Origin: Paraburkholderia sp. BL9I2N2
GTDB lineage: Bacteria > Pseudomonadota > Gammaproteobacteria > Burkholderiales > Burkholderiaceae
Length of the DNA stretch: 64,000 nt
Assembly: GCF_004339745.1 (NCBI RefSeq)
Contig: NZ_SMGP01000001.1
Location: 4,278,001-4,342,000, forward strand
Reading direction: 5' to 3'
The notes below the pieces were generated by a model. The model worked only from the letters and a program-made list of their open reading frames with translations, made no database searches and was not told the DNA's origin. Below, piece after piece: positions 36,397 through 44,543 of this stretch. The translations under genes were made by a program, and so were the position numbers. Each line of letters starts with the position of its first letter. Within the stretch, counting starts at the first letter, position 1.

Positions 36397-37437
36397 CTAT
36401 TGAGCCGCCCGCCGCCTTATCGACGCCGCAATCCCCTTCGCCATCAGATCAAGTTCCTCCGCCGACACAGGCGCATTCCCCTTTGCATCCTTCGCGTTTC
36501 TCTCAACCAGGAGAAGCAGATTAGGCGTATCAACCGGTGCATTAGAATCCCCTTGCACCGTAGCCAGATACCCATAATCCGTCGAGCCGTCATCGCGTGT
36601 GATGATCGCCGATGTTTCAACGCCCTCCCGGCCATCGAGCTTGAGCGTCCGGTAAGGCGCCGCACCAACAAGCTCGATCCGCTTGCCGATTCCGTATTCA
36701 TAACCCCACACGAACTCGCTCTTTGTTTAGACGTCAGCTTGGGGTCAACTGCCAACGCTTTCTCATCGAGAAAAAAATTGTGACGTCGGGATGGTTCTTC
36801 AAATGAAACGATACGCCCACCTGGCGCGCCGAGTCTTTCCGGTTATCGGCAACGAACATGTCCGGCAGACATACGCCATCGCCTTTGGGAATTTCGTAGG
36901 CATTGCGCGCGGAAAGACCCTTTAGAACCGCTTTAGTACGTTGCTTCGCCACAGAAGGATCCAACGATGACTCGCGAAAGCTGATTGCCCGCCCATTCTC
37001 ATAAATGTAGAACCCAGTCGCGCGATGCCCGGCCCAGGCAAATGCGTCCGGCCGTCCCGCCGGTATCACCTGCGGATTCAACCGGCCGTTCTCATCGGTC
37101 GACGCTGAGCTCGAAACCAGCCGCGTTTTAATCCATCCAGGATCGAACCGAAGTCAGCATGCGACATGGATCCGGTTATCCGGAAAGTACCGTTATAAAT
37201 AAAAACGGAGTGCATTGCCGGCTGATCGTCGGAAAACCGAATTGGATTTTCTTGCGGCTTGGAAAACGCGGTGGGAATGGTCAAAGCAACGTCGACATCG
37301 CCAGGAATCGCCAATTCATAGCGGCCGACGCATTCCTGACGTGCTTCCGCCATGGCACGAGACGACACAGATTGCATCGCACACACCAACGACGCAAGTG
37401 CGACCAATTTCCAGCGACTTCCAAACTGTCTCGTCAG
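36397..37437 (-). pseudogene. Tli4-like T6SS lipase-immunity gene, degraded
   Basis: Pieces in three frames join into one secreted protein of about 345 residues. They are: an N-terminal signal-like part running into ECVGRYELAIPGDVDVAL; then VIPAGRPDAFAWAGHRATGF to PDVTIFF; then LDEKALAVDPKLTSK; then SEFVWGYEYGIGKRIEL to SIRRRAAQ. Frames change near 37130, in the T run near 36772-36778, and near 36727. The expected start codon at 37437 is CTG, although a strong GGTGGAG ribosome site stands at the right distance. The ECVGRYEL opening and the SAEELDLMAKGIAASIRRR ending fit the Tli4 family that guards against Tle4-type lipases. No such lipase gene is in the window. Confidence 0.75.
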
Positions 37438-37503
37438 CTAGGTTCTCCACCATTATCTGTGCACGCATCCTGGGATGCCGCGGGACGCGGACAGTCTGAA
37501 CCA

Positions 37504-37539
37504 TAAAAAAGACCCGTAAGTTTCTCAACTTACGGGTCC
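37504..37539 (-). terminator. Rho-independent terminator of gyrB
   Basis: On the minus strand, GACCCGTAAGT / ACTTACGGGTC with a short loop is followed by six T. It lies about 45 bases downstream of the gyrB stop. Confidence 0.85.
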
Positions 37540-37584
37540 TGTGTTCTTGCGTCATGCATTTATCTCAGCAGAGGAGGGAGGTCC

Positions 37585-40056
37585 TCAAACATCAATATTC
37601 CCCGCCCTCAACGCATTCGACTCAATGAAAGCTCTCCGCGGCTCCACATCATCCCCCATGAGCGTAGTGAAAATGCCATCAGCCGCAATAGCATCCTCAA
37701 TCTGCACACGAAGCAAGCGACGCACAGTCGGATCCATCGTCGTCTCCCAAAGCTGCCCAGGGTTCATCTCACCGAGGCCCTTATAGCGCTGCTTCGAGAT
37801 ATTGCGCTCAGCATCAGCCAGCAACCACTTCATCGCACTCTTGAAGTCAGTAACAGCCATGCTCCGCTCACCACGCTTAATTACGGCGCCAACCCCAATC
37901 AACCCCTTAAACGTATTAGCGGTATTGATCAACTGCTGGTAATCAGCCGTGAGTTGAAAATCCTGATCCAACACAGAAATCTTCTGATTCCCGTGATGCG
38001 TCCGCGCAACCCGCAGCGAGCGCAGCTCCCTCACCGGGTCATACATCGTCGTAACCTTAACTTCGGGCTTCAACGGATCATCCCTTAGCTTCGCTTCCAG
38101 AGCCTTAGCCGATGCATCAGCCGCTTCCTCGCTGGACAGATCGATCGCGATCCCATCCATCACAGCCTCAAGGGCCCCAGCGTCATACAACCGGCTCAGA
38201 CGATTCACCACAGCCTGAGCCAGCAAATAAGCCCGAGCCAACTCACCCAACGCATCCCCAGTAATCGGCGTAGCCCCTTCAGAAGCCAGCAACTCCGACC
38301 CCTGCAAAGCCAGCTTCAGAATGTGAGCATTAACCTCAGCCTCATCCTTCAGATACCGTTCGTCCTTACCCGCCTTGATCTTGAACAGCGGCGGCTGCGC
38401 GATATAGATATACCCACGCTCGATCATCTCCGGCATCTGCCGATAGAAGAACGTCAACAACAGCGTCCGAATGTGCGCACCGTCAACGTCAGCATCGGTC
38501 ATGATGATGATGCGGTGATAACGCAGCTTATCGAGGTTGTAGTCTTCCTTACCAATCCCGCAACCCAGCGCCGTAATCAGCGTAACAATCTGCTCCGAAG
38601 AAAGCAGCTTGTCATACCTTGCCTTCTCCACATTCAGCACCTTGCCGCGCAGCGGCAAAATCGCCTGAAACTTCCGATCCCGACCCTGCTTCGCCGACCC
38701 GCCTGCCGAGTCGCCCTCGACGATATAAATCTCAGACTTGGCCGGATCCTTCTCCTGACAATCCGCCAGTTTCCCAGGCAACCCAACACCGTCGAGCACA
38801 CCCTTGCGACGCGTCATTTCCCGCGCCTTCCGAGCCGCATCCCGCGCACGCGCGGCATCGACAATCTTGCCGCAAATAATCTTCGCGTCATTCGGCGTCT
38901 CAAGCAGAAACTCTTCGAGCGCCTTCGCGACCACATCCTCCACCGGCGCGCGCACTTCCGACGACACCAGCTTGTCCTTCGTCTGCGCGCTGAACTTCGG
39001 CTCCGGCACCTTCACCGACAGCACGCAAGATAACCCCTCACGCATATCGTCACCCGAAGTCTCAACCTTCGCCTTCTTAGCGACCTCGTGATCGTTGATG
39101 TACTTGTTCAACACGCGCGTCATCGCCGCACGCAACCCGGTCAAGTGCGTCCCACCATCACGCTGCGGAATGTTGTTCGTGAAGCACAGCACGTTTTCGT
39201 TGTAGCTGTCGTTCCACTGCATCGCCACTTCCACGCCCACGCCGTCTTTCTCGCCGCTGATGTGGAAAATGTTCGGGTGCAGCACGGACTTGTTCTTGTT
39301 GATGTACTCGACAAAGCCCTTCACGCCGCCCACGAACGCGAAGTCTTCTTCCTTGCCGGTGCGCTGGTCGGTCAGCTTGATCCGCACGCCGTTATTCAGG
39401 AACGACAGTTCGCGAATCCGCTTGGCCAGAATGTCGTAGTGATATTCGATGTTGCCGAAAATCGTCTCGTCCGCGAGGAAGTGCACTTCAGTGCCGCGGT
39501 TTTCGGTGTCGCCGGTGACCTGAATCGGCGAAACAGCCACGCCGTCGATCTCTTCGATAATGCGGTTCTGCGGCACGCCACGGTGGAATTCCATGAAGTG
39601 CTTCTTGCCGTCGCGGCGAATGGTCAAACGCAGCCAAGCGGACAATGCGTTCACGCACGACACGCCCACGCCGTGCAGGCCGCCGGACACCTTGTAGCTG
39701 TTCTGGTCGAACTTGCCGCCGGCGTGCAGCTCGGTCATCACGATTTCAGCGGCGCTGCGCTTCGGATCGTGCTTGTCGTCCATCTTCAGACCGGTCGGCA
39801 CGCCGCGGCCGTTGTCGGTGATGGAAATGGAGTTGTCCGCGTGAATGATCACCTGGATGTCGTTGCAATGCCCCGCCAACGCTTCGTCGATGGAGTTGTC
39901 CAGCACTTCGAATACGAGGTGATGCAGACCGGTCCCGTCCGATGTATCCCCGATGTACATCCCGGGCCGCTTGCGCACCGCCTCCAGACCTTCGAGGATC
40001 TGAATCGAGGATGCGCCGTAGCTGTTGTCGGGTTGCGAATTGTTCGTTTCAGTCAT
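37585..40056 (-). CDS. gyrB: DNA gyrase subunit B
   Basis: An 823-residue GyrB, the ATPase subunit of gyrase. It has the GHKL ATPase region (HHLVFEVLDNSIDEALAG, GGLHGVGVSCVNALS), the transducer domain, the TOPRIM metal-binding part with EGDSAGGSAKQGRDR and IIMTDADVDGAHIRT, and the terminal KGLGEMNPGQLWETTMDP. Length is normal for Burkholderiales. It is the last gene of the dnaA-dnaN-gyrB series and has its own terminator. Confidence 0.98.
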   Translation of the reverse strand: MTETNNSQPDNSYGASSIQILEGLEAVRKRPGMYIGDTSDGTGLHHLVFEVLDNSIDEALAGHCNDIQVIIHADNSISITDNGRGVPTGLKMDDKHDPKRSAAEIVMTELHAGGKFDQNSYKVSGGLHGVGVSCVNALSAWLRLTIRRDGKKHFMEFHRGVPQNRIIEEIDGVAVSPIQVTGDTENRGTEVHFLADETIFGNIEYHYDILAKRIRELSFLNNGVRIKLTDQRTGKEEDFAFVGGVKGFVEYINKNKSVLHPNIFHISGEKDGVGVEVAMQWNDSYNENVLCFTNNIPQRDGGTHLTGLRAAMTRVLNKYINDHEVAKKAKVETSGDDMREGLSCVLSVKVPEPKFSAQTKDKLVSSEVRAPVEDVVAKALEEFLLETPNDAKIICGKIVDAARARDAARKAREMTRRKGVLDGVGLPGKLADCQEKDPAKSEIYIVEGDSAGGSAKQGRDRKFQAILPLRGKVLNVEKARYDKLLSSEQIVTLITALGCGIGKEDYNLDKLRYHRIIIMTDADVDGAHIRTLLLTFFYRQMPEMIERGYIYIAQPPLFKIKAGKDERYLKDEAEVNAHILKLALQGSELLASEGATPITGDALGELARAYLLAQAVVNRLSRLYDAGALEAVMDGIAIDLSSEEAADASAKALEAKLRDDPLKPEVKVTTMYDPVRELRSLRVARTHHGNQKISVLDQDFQLTADYQQLINTANTFKGLIGVGAVIKRGERSMAVTDFKSAMKWLLADAERNISKQRYKGLGEMNPGQLWETTMDPTVRRLLRVQIEDAIAADGIFTTLMGDDVEPRRAFIESNALRAGNIDV

Positions 40057-40170
40057 GGATTTTTTCCGGTTCTGCGTTGCTGCAAGGTTGCTGCTCGGGA
40101 CTTTTCAAAACACCATAAAAACGCCAAAGGGGCGCTGCGCCCCTTGGTGTGTTCTTGGTTTCTGGACGCG

Positions 40171-41274
40171 TTAGATGCGCATCGGCATCACGACGTATTT
40201 GAATTCGTCGTTCTCGGGAATCGTGATCAACGCGCTGGAGCTGGCGTCACCCAGGCTCACTTGCAACGTGTCGACCTTCAGGTTCGCGAGCACGTCGAGC
40301 AGATACGTGACGTTGAACCCGATATCGACGCTGTCGCCGTCGTATGCGATTTCCAGTTCTTCCTGCGCCTCTTCCTGATCGGCATTGGTCGACATGATCT
40401 TCAACTGGCCCGGCTCGATAATGCAGCGCACGCCCTTGAATTTGTCCGAGGTCAGAATCGCGGCGCGTTGCAGCGAGCGCTGCAGTTCTTCACGGCCGAT
40501 CACGAACTGATTCTTGTGCGACTTCGGAATCACGCGCTGGAAGTCGGGGAATTTGCCTTCCACCAGCTTCGACACCAGTTCGACCTGGCCGAACGTGAAC
40601 TTGACCTGCGTCTGCGCGATGTCGATCTTCAGCGTGTCGTCGATGTCTTCCAGCAAACGCTGGAGTTCCAGAATCGTCTTGCGCGGAATGATCACTTCCT
40701 GACGCTGGAACGAGCCTTCGATCTTCATGGACGAGAACGCCAGACGGTGGCCGTCCGTTGCGACCGCCATCAGCTGGTCGCCGTCCACGACCAGCAGCAT
40801 GCCGTTCAGGTAATAGCGGATGTCCTGCTGGGCCATCGAAAAATGGACCATGCCGAGCAACTGGCGGAACGTCTTTTGGGGAACCACGAGGTTCGCGCCG
40901 TAGTCTTTAGCTTGCGCGACCGTCGGGAATTCGTCCGCGGCGAGCGTTTGCAGCGCAAAGCGGCTCTTGCCGGATTGCACGGTCAGACGCTTGTCGTTCA
41001 GCGTGAGCGTGACCTGCCCGTCGGGCATGGCGCGCAGAATGTCGAGGAGCTTTCTTGCTGCCACCGTGGTCGCCACCGAATCGCCGCCCACGCCGAAATC
41101 GGCACGCGTGGTGATCTGCAACTCGAGGTCGGTCGACAGGAACGACACATCAGGGCCGTTCTTGGTAATCAGCAAATTGGCGAGGATCGGCAACGTATGG
41201 CGGCGTTCGACGATGCCGCTCACGGTTTGCAGCGGCCTGAGGAGGTTATCGCGTTCGGTCTTGACCAGTTGCAT
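40171..41274 (-). CDS. dnaN: DNA polymerase III beta subunit (sliding clamp)
   Basis: A 367-residue beta clamp beginning MQLVKTERDNLLRPLQTVSG and ending with the standard EFKYVVMPMRI. Three clamp domains are evident from length and from family stretches such as RRHTLPILANLL, RYYLNGMLL and VTYLLDVL. The ATG at 41274 matches the family start; the open frame to 41358 is not used. It lies between dnaA (220-base gap) and gyrB (114-base gap). Confidence 0.98.
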   Translation of the reverse strand: MQLVKTERDNLLRPLQTVSGIVERRHTLPILANLLITKNGPDVSFLSTDLELQITTRADFGVGGDSVATTVAARKLLDILRAMPDGQVTLTLNDKRLTVQSGKSRFALQTLAADEFPTVAQAKDYGANLVVPQKTFRQLLGMVHFSMAQQDIRYYLNGMLLVVDGDQLMAVATDGHRLAFSSMKIEGSFQRQEVIIPRKTILELQRLLEDIDDTLKIDIAQTQVKFTFGQVELVSKLVEGKFPDFQRVIPKSHKNQFVIGREELQRSLQRAAILTSDKFKGVRCIIEPGQLKIMSTNADQEEAQEELEIAYDGDSVDIGFNVTYLLDVLANLKVDTLQVSLGDASSSALITIPENDEFKYVVMPMRI

Positions 41275-41494
41275 AGAGTTCCTTCGTTGATATAACGGCC
41301 TGCGCGCCTTGCCAGGTAAGCTTTTCCGCGCGCAGCCACGACTCCCCGCCGGCGCCACGCAGCGCCTGTCAAGGCGTGAAATCCGCCCGCGGCCGCCGGG
41401 CGGTTAAACCTGTATTGTGCCTGAAAACGGAACCGCCTCACTAAAATGGGGGCGAGTTTGGAAATAAACAGGTCGTTTTTTCCAGACAGACCGC

Positions 41495-43117
41495 TCAGCC
41501 CTTCAGCGTCTGCTCCAGTACGTGCAGTTCGTGGTTCAGTTGCGCGTCCTTGCTGCGCTCGTCGGCAATTTTGCGCACTGCGTGCAGCACGGTGGTGTGG
41601 TCGCGCCCGCCGAACAGCTCGCCAATCTCCGGCAAGCTCTTCTGGGTCAGCTCCTTCGCCAGATACATGGCGATCTGCCGCGGCCGCGCGATGTTCGCGG
41701 GACGCTTCTTCGAATACATGTCCGCGACCTTGATGCTGTAGAAGTCAGCCGTGGTCTTCTGGATGTTTTCCACCGAGATCTGCCGGTTCTGCACCGTCAG
41801 CAGGTCTTTCAGCGCTTCTTTCGTCACTTCGATCGTGATCTCGCGACCGTGGAACTTGGAGTACGCGAGGATCTTGCGCAACGCGCCTTCGAGTTCACGC
41901 ACGTTCGAACGCAAGTGCTTGGCGACGAAGAACGCGACGTCCTCGTTCAGGCTCACGAACTCGGATTGCGCCTTGCGCATCAGAATCGCGACGCGCATCT
42001 CCAGCTCGGGCGGCTCGATCGCCACGGTCAGGCCAGAGTCGAAGCGCGAGATCAGGCGGTCGTCGATACCCGAAATTTCCTTCGGATACGTGTCGCTGGT
42101 GATGATCACCTGCGCCTTGTTCGCGACCAGCGCCTCGAACGCGTAGAAGAATTCCTCTTGTGTGCGCGACTTGCCTGAGAAAAATTGAATATCGTCGATC
42201 AGCAGCAGGTCGAGCGAGTGGTAGTAGCGCTTGAAGTCGTCGAACGCCTTGCGCTGGTACGCCTTCACCACGTCGGACACGTACTGTTCCGCGTGGATGT
42301 AGCGGATCCGCGCGCCGGCCTTGTCCATCAGGAGCTGGTTGCCGATTGCGTGGATCAGGTGGGTCTTGCCCAGGCCCACGCCGCCATACAGGAACAGCGG
42401 GTTGTATGAGATGCCGGGGTTGTCGGCGACCTGAATCGCCGCGGCGCGCGCCAACTGGTTGGCCTTACCTGTCACGAAATTGTCGAACGTCAGAACGGGG
42501 TTCAACTTGGAACGCTCGTACATCGAGTCGTTTTCGCCACTGTTCGCGTTCGAACCCGCGCTTTGGCCCGGACGCCAAGTGCGGCGGGCGGCCGCGGCTT
42601 CGTTCGCGTCGAGGCTGGGCAGATCGAGGTCGGCGGCATCTTCAGCCGCCGCGCGCGCGTTTGCGTTGTGTTCGGCTGCCGCGCGTGCGTTCGCGTTGAG
42701 GTTGGCCATCGCGCTGTTTGCGCCACCAGCGCGCGCGGCGTGCGCCGCTTGCACGGCGCCGACAGCCGCGTCCACCGCAGCGCCACTGCCAGCGCTACCG
42801 CCCATCGAACCAGCTGCGGAAGCCGGGCGCGCCGGTGCCGGCGCGGCTGCTGCGGGAGCGCGCATGCCGGCTTTCGGGTCGAGCACGAATTGGACATCGA
42901 CCGGGGCTTGCCAGAAATCGCGGGCCATATCCGCGATGCGGCCGGAGAACTGGCTCTTGACCCAGTCGAGCTTGAAACGGTTCGGCGCAGCGATGCTAAG
43001 CGTGTTCGCAGCGGCGTCGAAGGCGACCGGGGCCAACGGTTTGATCCACGTCACGTACTGCTGGGGCGTAAGCTCGCGCTCCAGCAATGCGGAACAGTGT
43101 TGCCAGAAATCGTTCAT
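41495..43117 (-). CDS. dnaA: Chromosomal replication initiator DnaA
   Basis: A 540-residue DnaA. Domain I starts MNDFWQHCSALLERELTPQQ. Domain II (about 100-205) is a long, alanine-rich linker with a repeated NANARAAAE unit. Domain III has Walker A GGVGLGKTHL, the LLIDDIQFF Walker B and SRFDSGL. Domain IV has the signature RELEGALRKI and the DnaA-box-reading GRDHTTVLHAVRKI. The ATG at 43117 is the family start. The upstream region holds one perfect DnaA box, consistent with self-control of expression. Confidence 0.98.
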   Translation of the reverse strand: MNDFWQHCSALLERELTPQQYVTWIKPLAPVAFDAAANTLSIAAPNRFKLDWVKSQFSGRIADMARDFWQAPVDVQFVLDPKAGMRAPAAAAPAPARPASAAGSMGGSAGSGAAVDAAVGAVQAAHAARAGGANSAMANLNANARAAAEHNANARAAAEDAADLDLPSLDANEAAAARRTWRPGQSAGSNANSGENDSMYERSKLNPVLTFDNFVTGKANQLARAAAIQVADNPGISYNPLFLYGGVGLGKTHLIHAIGNQLLMDKAGARIRYIHAEQYVSDVVKAYQRKAFDDFKRYYHSLDLLLIDDIQFFSGKSRTQEEFFYAFEALVANKAQVIITSDTYPKEISGIDDRLISRFDSGLTVAIEPPELEMRVAILMRKAQSEFVSLNEDVAFFVAKHLRSNVRELEGALRKILAYSKFHGREITIEVTKEALKDLLTVQNRQISVENIQKTTADFYSIKVADMYSKKRPANIARPRQIAMYLAKELTQKSLPEIGELFGGRDHTTVLHAVRKIADERSKDAQLNHELHVLEQTLKG

Positions 43118-43324
43118 CGAGTTGCTGTCGTTATGGTGTGCACGGCGGTCGCCGCTGCCCCTGTCGCGCGCGCGCAACAAGGCCCTGAGCAGCCAGGCTA
43201 ACCAGGCGCAATGGCTCCAGGCGCTTGTGCCACAAGGGTTTGCGGGACAAGCGAGCCGGAGCCGCGTGCAGGATTTTTGGGAAGTAAGGCGAGATTCTAA
43301 CGCCAAAACGGACCCGCAAGGGAG

Positions 43325-43333
43325 TTATCCACA
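43325..43333 (+). promoter_or_regulatory. DnaA box upstream of dnaA
   Basis: A perfect 9/9 match to TTATCCACA, about 210 bases upstream of the dnaA start and 190 bases upstream of rpmH. It is probably used for autoregulation of dnaA. Confidence 0.7.
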
Positions 43334-43388
43334 GGGACGGATCATCGGGCGAACTCCTCGCGGGCCGCGGTCCAACCAGGCTAAACTA

Positions 43389-43418
43389 TTGACGGTCAAC
43401 GAAAAACCGGTTTAAATA
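43389..43418 (+). promoter_or_regulatory. Promoter of rpmH
   Basis: TTGACG at 43389-43394 and TTAAAT at 43412-43417 are separated by 17 bp (or TAAATA at 43413-43418 by 18 bp). The predicted transcript has a leader of about 95 bases before the rpmH ATG at 43518. Confidence 0.55.
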
Positions 43419-43517
43419 GCGGGTTCCGCGAAAACCAATTCTGTAAACGCCCGGCCATTGCCGCTTCAGCGATGATCGTGCGGTTAATTTTCGATCAGTC
43501 GATCAAGTGAGAGCAAC

Positions 43518-43652
43518 ATGAAACGTACTTACCAACCTTCCGTTACCCGTCGCAAGCGCACCCACGGCTTCCGCGTTCGCATGAAGACCGCAGGTGGCCG
43601 CAAGGTCATCAACGCACGTCGCGCGAAGGGCCGCAAGCGCCTCGCCATCTAA
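43518..43652 (+). CDS. rpmH: 50S ribosomal protein L34
   Basis: A 44-residue, very basic ribosomal protein with the invariant opening [20 protein letters not shown] and ending [17 protein letters not shown] ribosome site precedes the ATG. It is the first gene of the rpmH-rnpA-yidD-yidC operon and divergent from dnaA. Confidence 0.98.
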
Positions 43653-43747
43653 GGCAGGCGAGCGGATTGCGCGCTCCGTTTGTGCCAGGTAGCGACGCCC
43701 GCGGTGAAGCGGGAACGGCTGGGGCGCTGCAACAGGGTTCAGTTCCG

Positions 43748-44167
43748 TTGCGAGCGCAAGCCGCCTTCCCCAAAGCCGCAAGGCTACTGAAAACGGATGA
43801 ATTTTCATCCGTTTTTCGTTTGCGCCCGTGGCGCCGCACCGCGCACTTCGTGGTGTACGGCCGGCCTACCGGCAACGAAGCTCGCTTAGGCCTCGTGATC
43901 GGCAAGAAGTATGCGCCGCGCGCGGCCACGCGTAATCTGGTACGTCGAATCGCGCGTGAGGCCTTCCGGCTGCGTCGCGCGGAATTCGGCGGTTGGGATG
44001 TGCTGCTGCGTTTGCACACGCGCTTCGACAAGAAGGCTTTGCCGAGCGCCTCGTCGCCGCCGTTAAAGGCGCTGTGCCGCAGCGAAATCGAGGCGCTGCT
44101 CGACAAGGCAGCGCGCGAAATTACCCGTCGTGAGGCGCCGCCCGCGGAAGCGCCCAAGACGGAATGA
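43748..44167 (+). CDS. rnpA: Ribonuclease P protein component
   Basis: RnpA assists the catalytic RNA of RNase P in trimming tRNA 5' ends. The protein has AAFPKAARLLKTDEFSSVF, LGLVIGKKYAPRAATRNLVRRIARE (the RNR signature) and a basic face, in normal order. No ATG is available in frame. I take the TTG at 43748, giving 139 residues, because the conserved part starts two codons later; starts at 43667 or nearby would add about 27 residues with no family character. It follows rpmH directly. Confidence 0.92.
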   Translation: MRAQAAFPKAARLLKTDEFSSVFRLRPWRRTAHFVVYGRPTGNEARLGLVIGKKYAPRAATRNLVRRIAREAFRLRRAEFGGWDVLLRLHTRFDKKALPSASSPPLKALCRSEIEALLDKAAREITRREAPPAEAPKTE

Positions 44168-44282
44168 CGCTCAAGTGACCGCCCGCTTTGCAGTTCAGGC
44201 CGCCCAAGCAGCTTTGGCAGCCGTGCTGCGCGGGCGTCGCCCGGTATTCCACGTTGCGCGGCGCCGTCCGGCCGCACCAGCC

Positions 44283-44513
44283 ATGCAAACGGTACTCTTC
44301 GCTTTACTGCGTTTTTACAAAGTTGCCGTGAGCCCAATGCTCGGCAACCGGTGCCGTTTTTACCCTTCCTGCTCTGATTACGCGCGCGAAGCAATCCAGT
44401 ATCATGGCGCCGCGCACGGGACTTATCTCGCCGCCAGGCGTATTTGCCGCTGCCACCCGTTTTCCGCGGGCGGCATCGATCTCGTCCCGCCTCCCACTTC
44501 TGAAAAGCGCTGA
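44283..44513 (+). CDS. yidD: Membrane protein insertion efficiency factor YidD
   Basis: A 76-residue YidD. It has an N-terminal amphipathic helix (MQTVLFALLRFYKVAVSP) and the conserved cysteine-rich core CRFYPSCSDYAREAI and CRCHPFSAGGIDLVP. The ATG at 44283 is the family start; the open frame from 44130 overlaps rnpA and is not coding. YidD sits at the inner membrane and helps YidC-mediated insertion, in line with its place between rnpA and yidC. Confidence 0.93.
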   Translation: MQTVLFALLRFYKVAVSPMLGNRCRFYPSCSDYAREAIQYHGAAHGTYLAARRICRCHPFSAGGIDLVPPPTSEKR

Positions 44514-44543
44514 CGCGCCGTTCCATCGACACTGAGACAACGC

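Larger units (their letters stand above)
43118..43517. other. dnaA-rpmH intergenic region
   Basis: 400 bases between the divergent dnaA and rpmH genes. It contains one perfect DnaA box, TTATCCACA at 43325-43333, and a sigma-70 type promoter towards rpmH (TTGACG at 43389-43394 and a TTAAAT/TAAATA element at about 43412-43418). I see no second perfect DnaA box and no long AT-rich tract, so this spacer alone is not a typical full origin. Confidence 0.6.

Noticed and set aside
39088..41295. A 735-codon open frame on the plus strand across gyrB and dnaN
   Set aside because: It lies antisense to two certain genes. Its translation is rich in His, Arg and Val, as expected for the reverse of high-GC coding DNA, and has no domain.
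43118..43517. The dnaA-rpmH spacer as a certain oriC
   Set aside because: Only one perfect DnaA box and no marked AT-rich tract were found. The strand switch of genes supports an origin near here, so it stays open but is not called.
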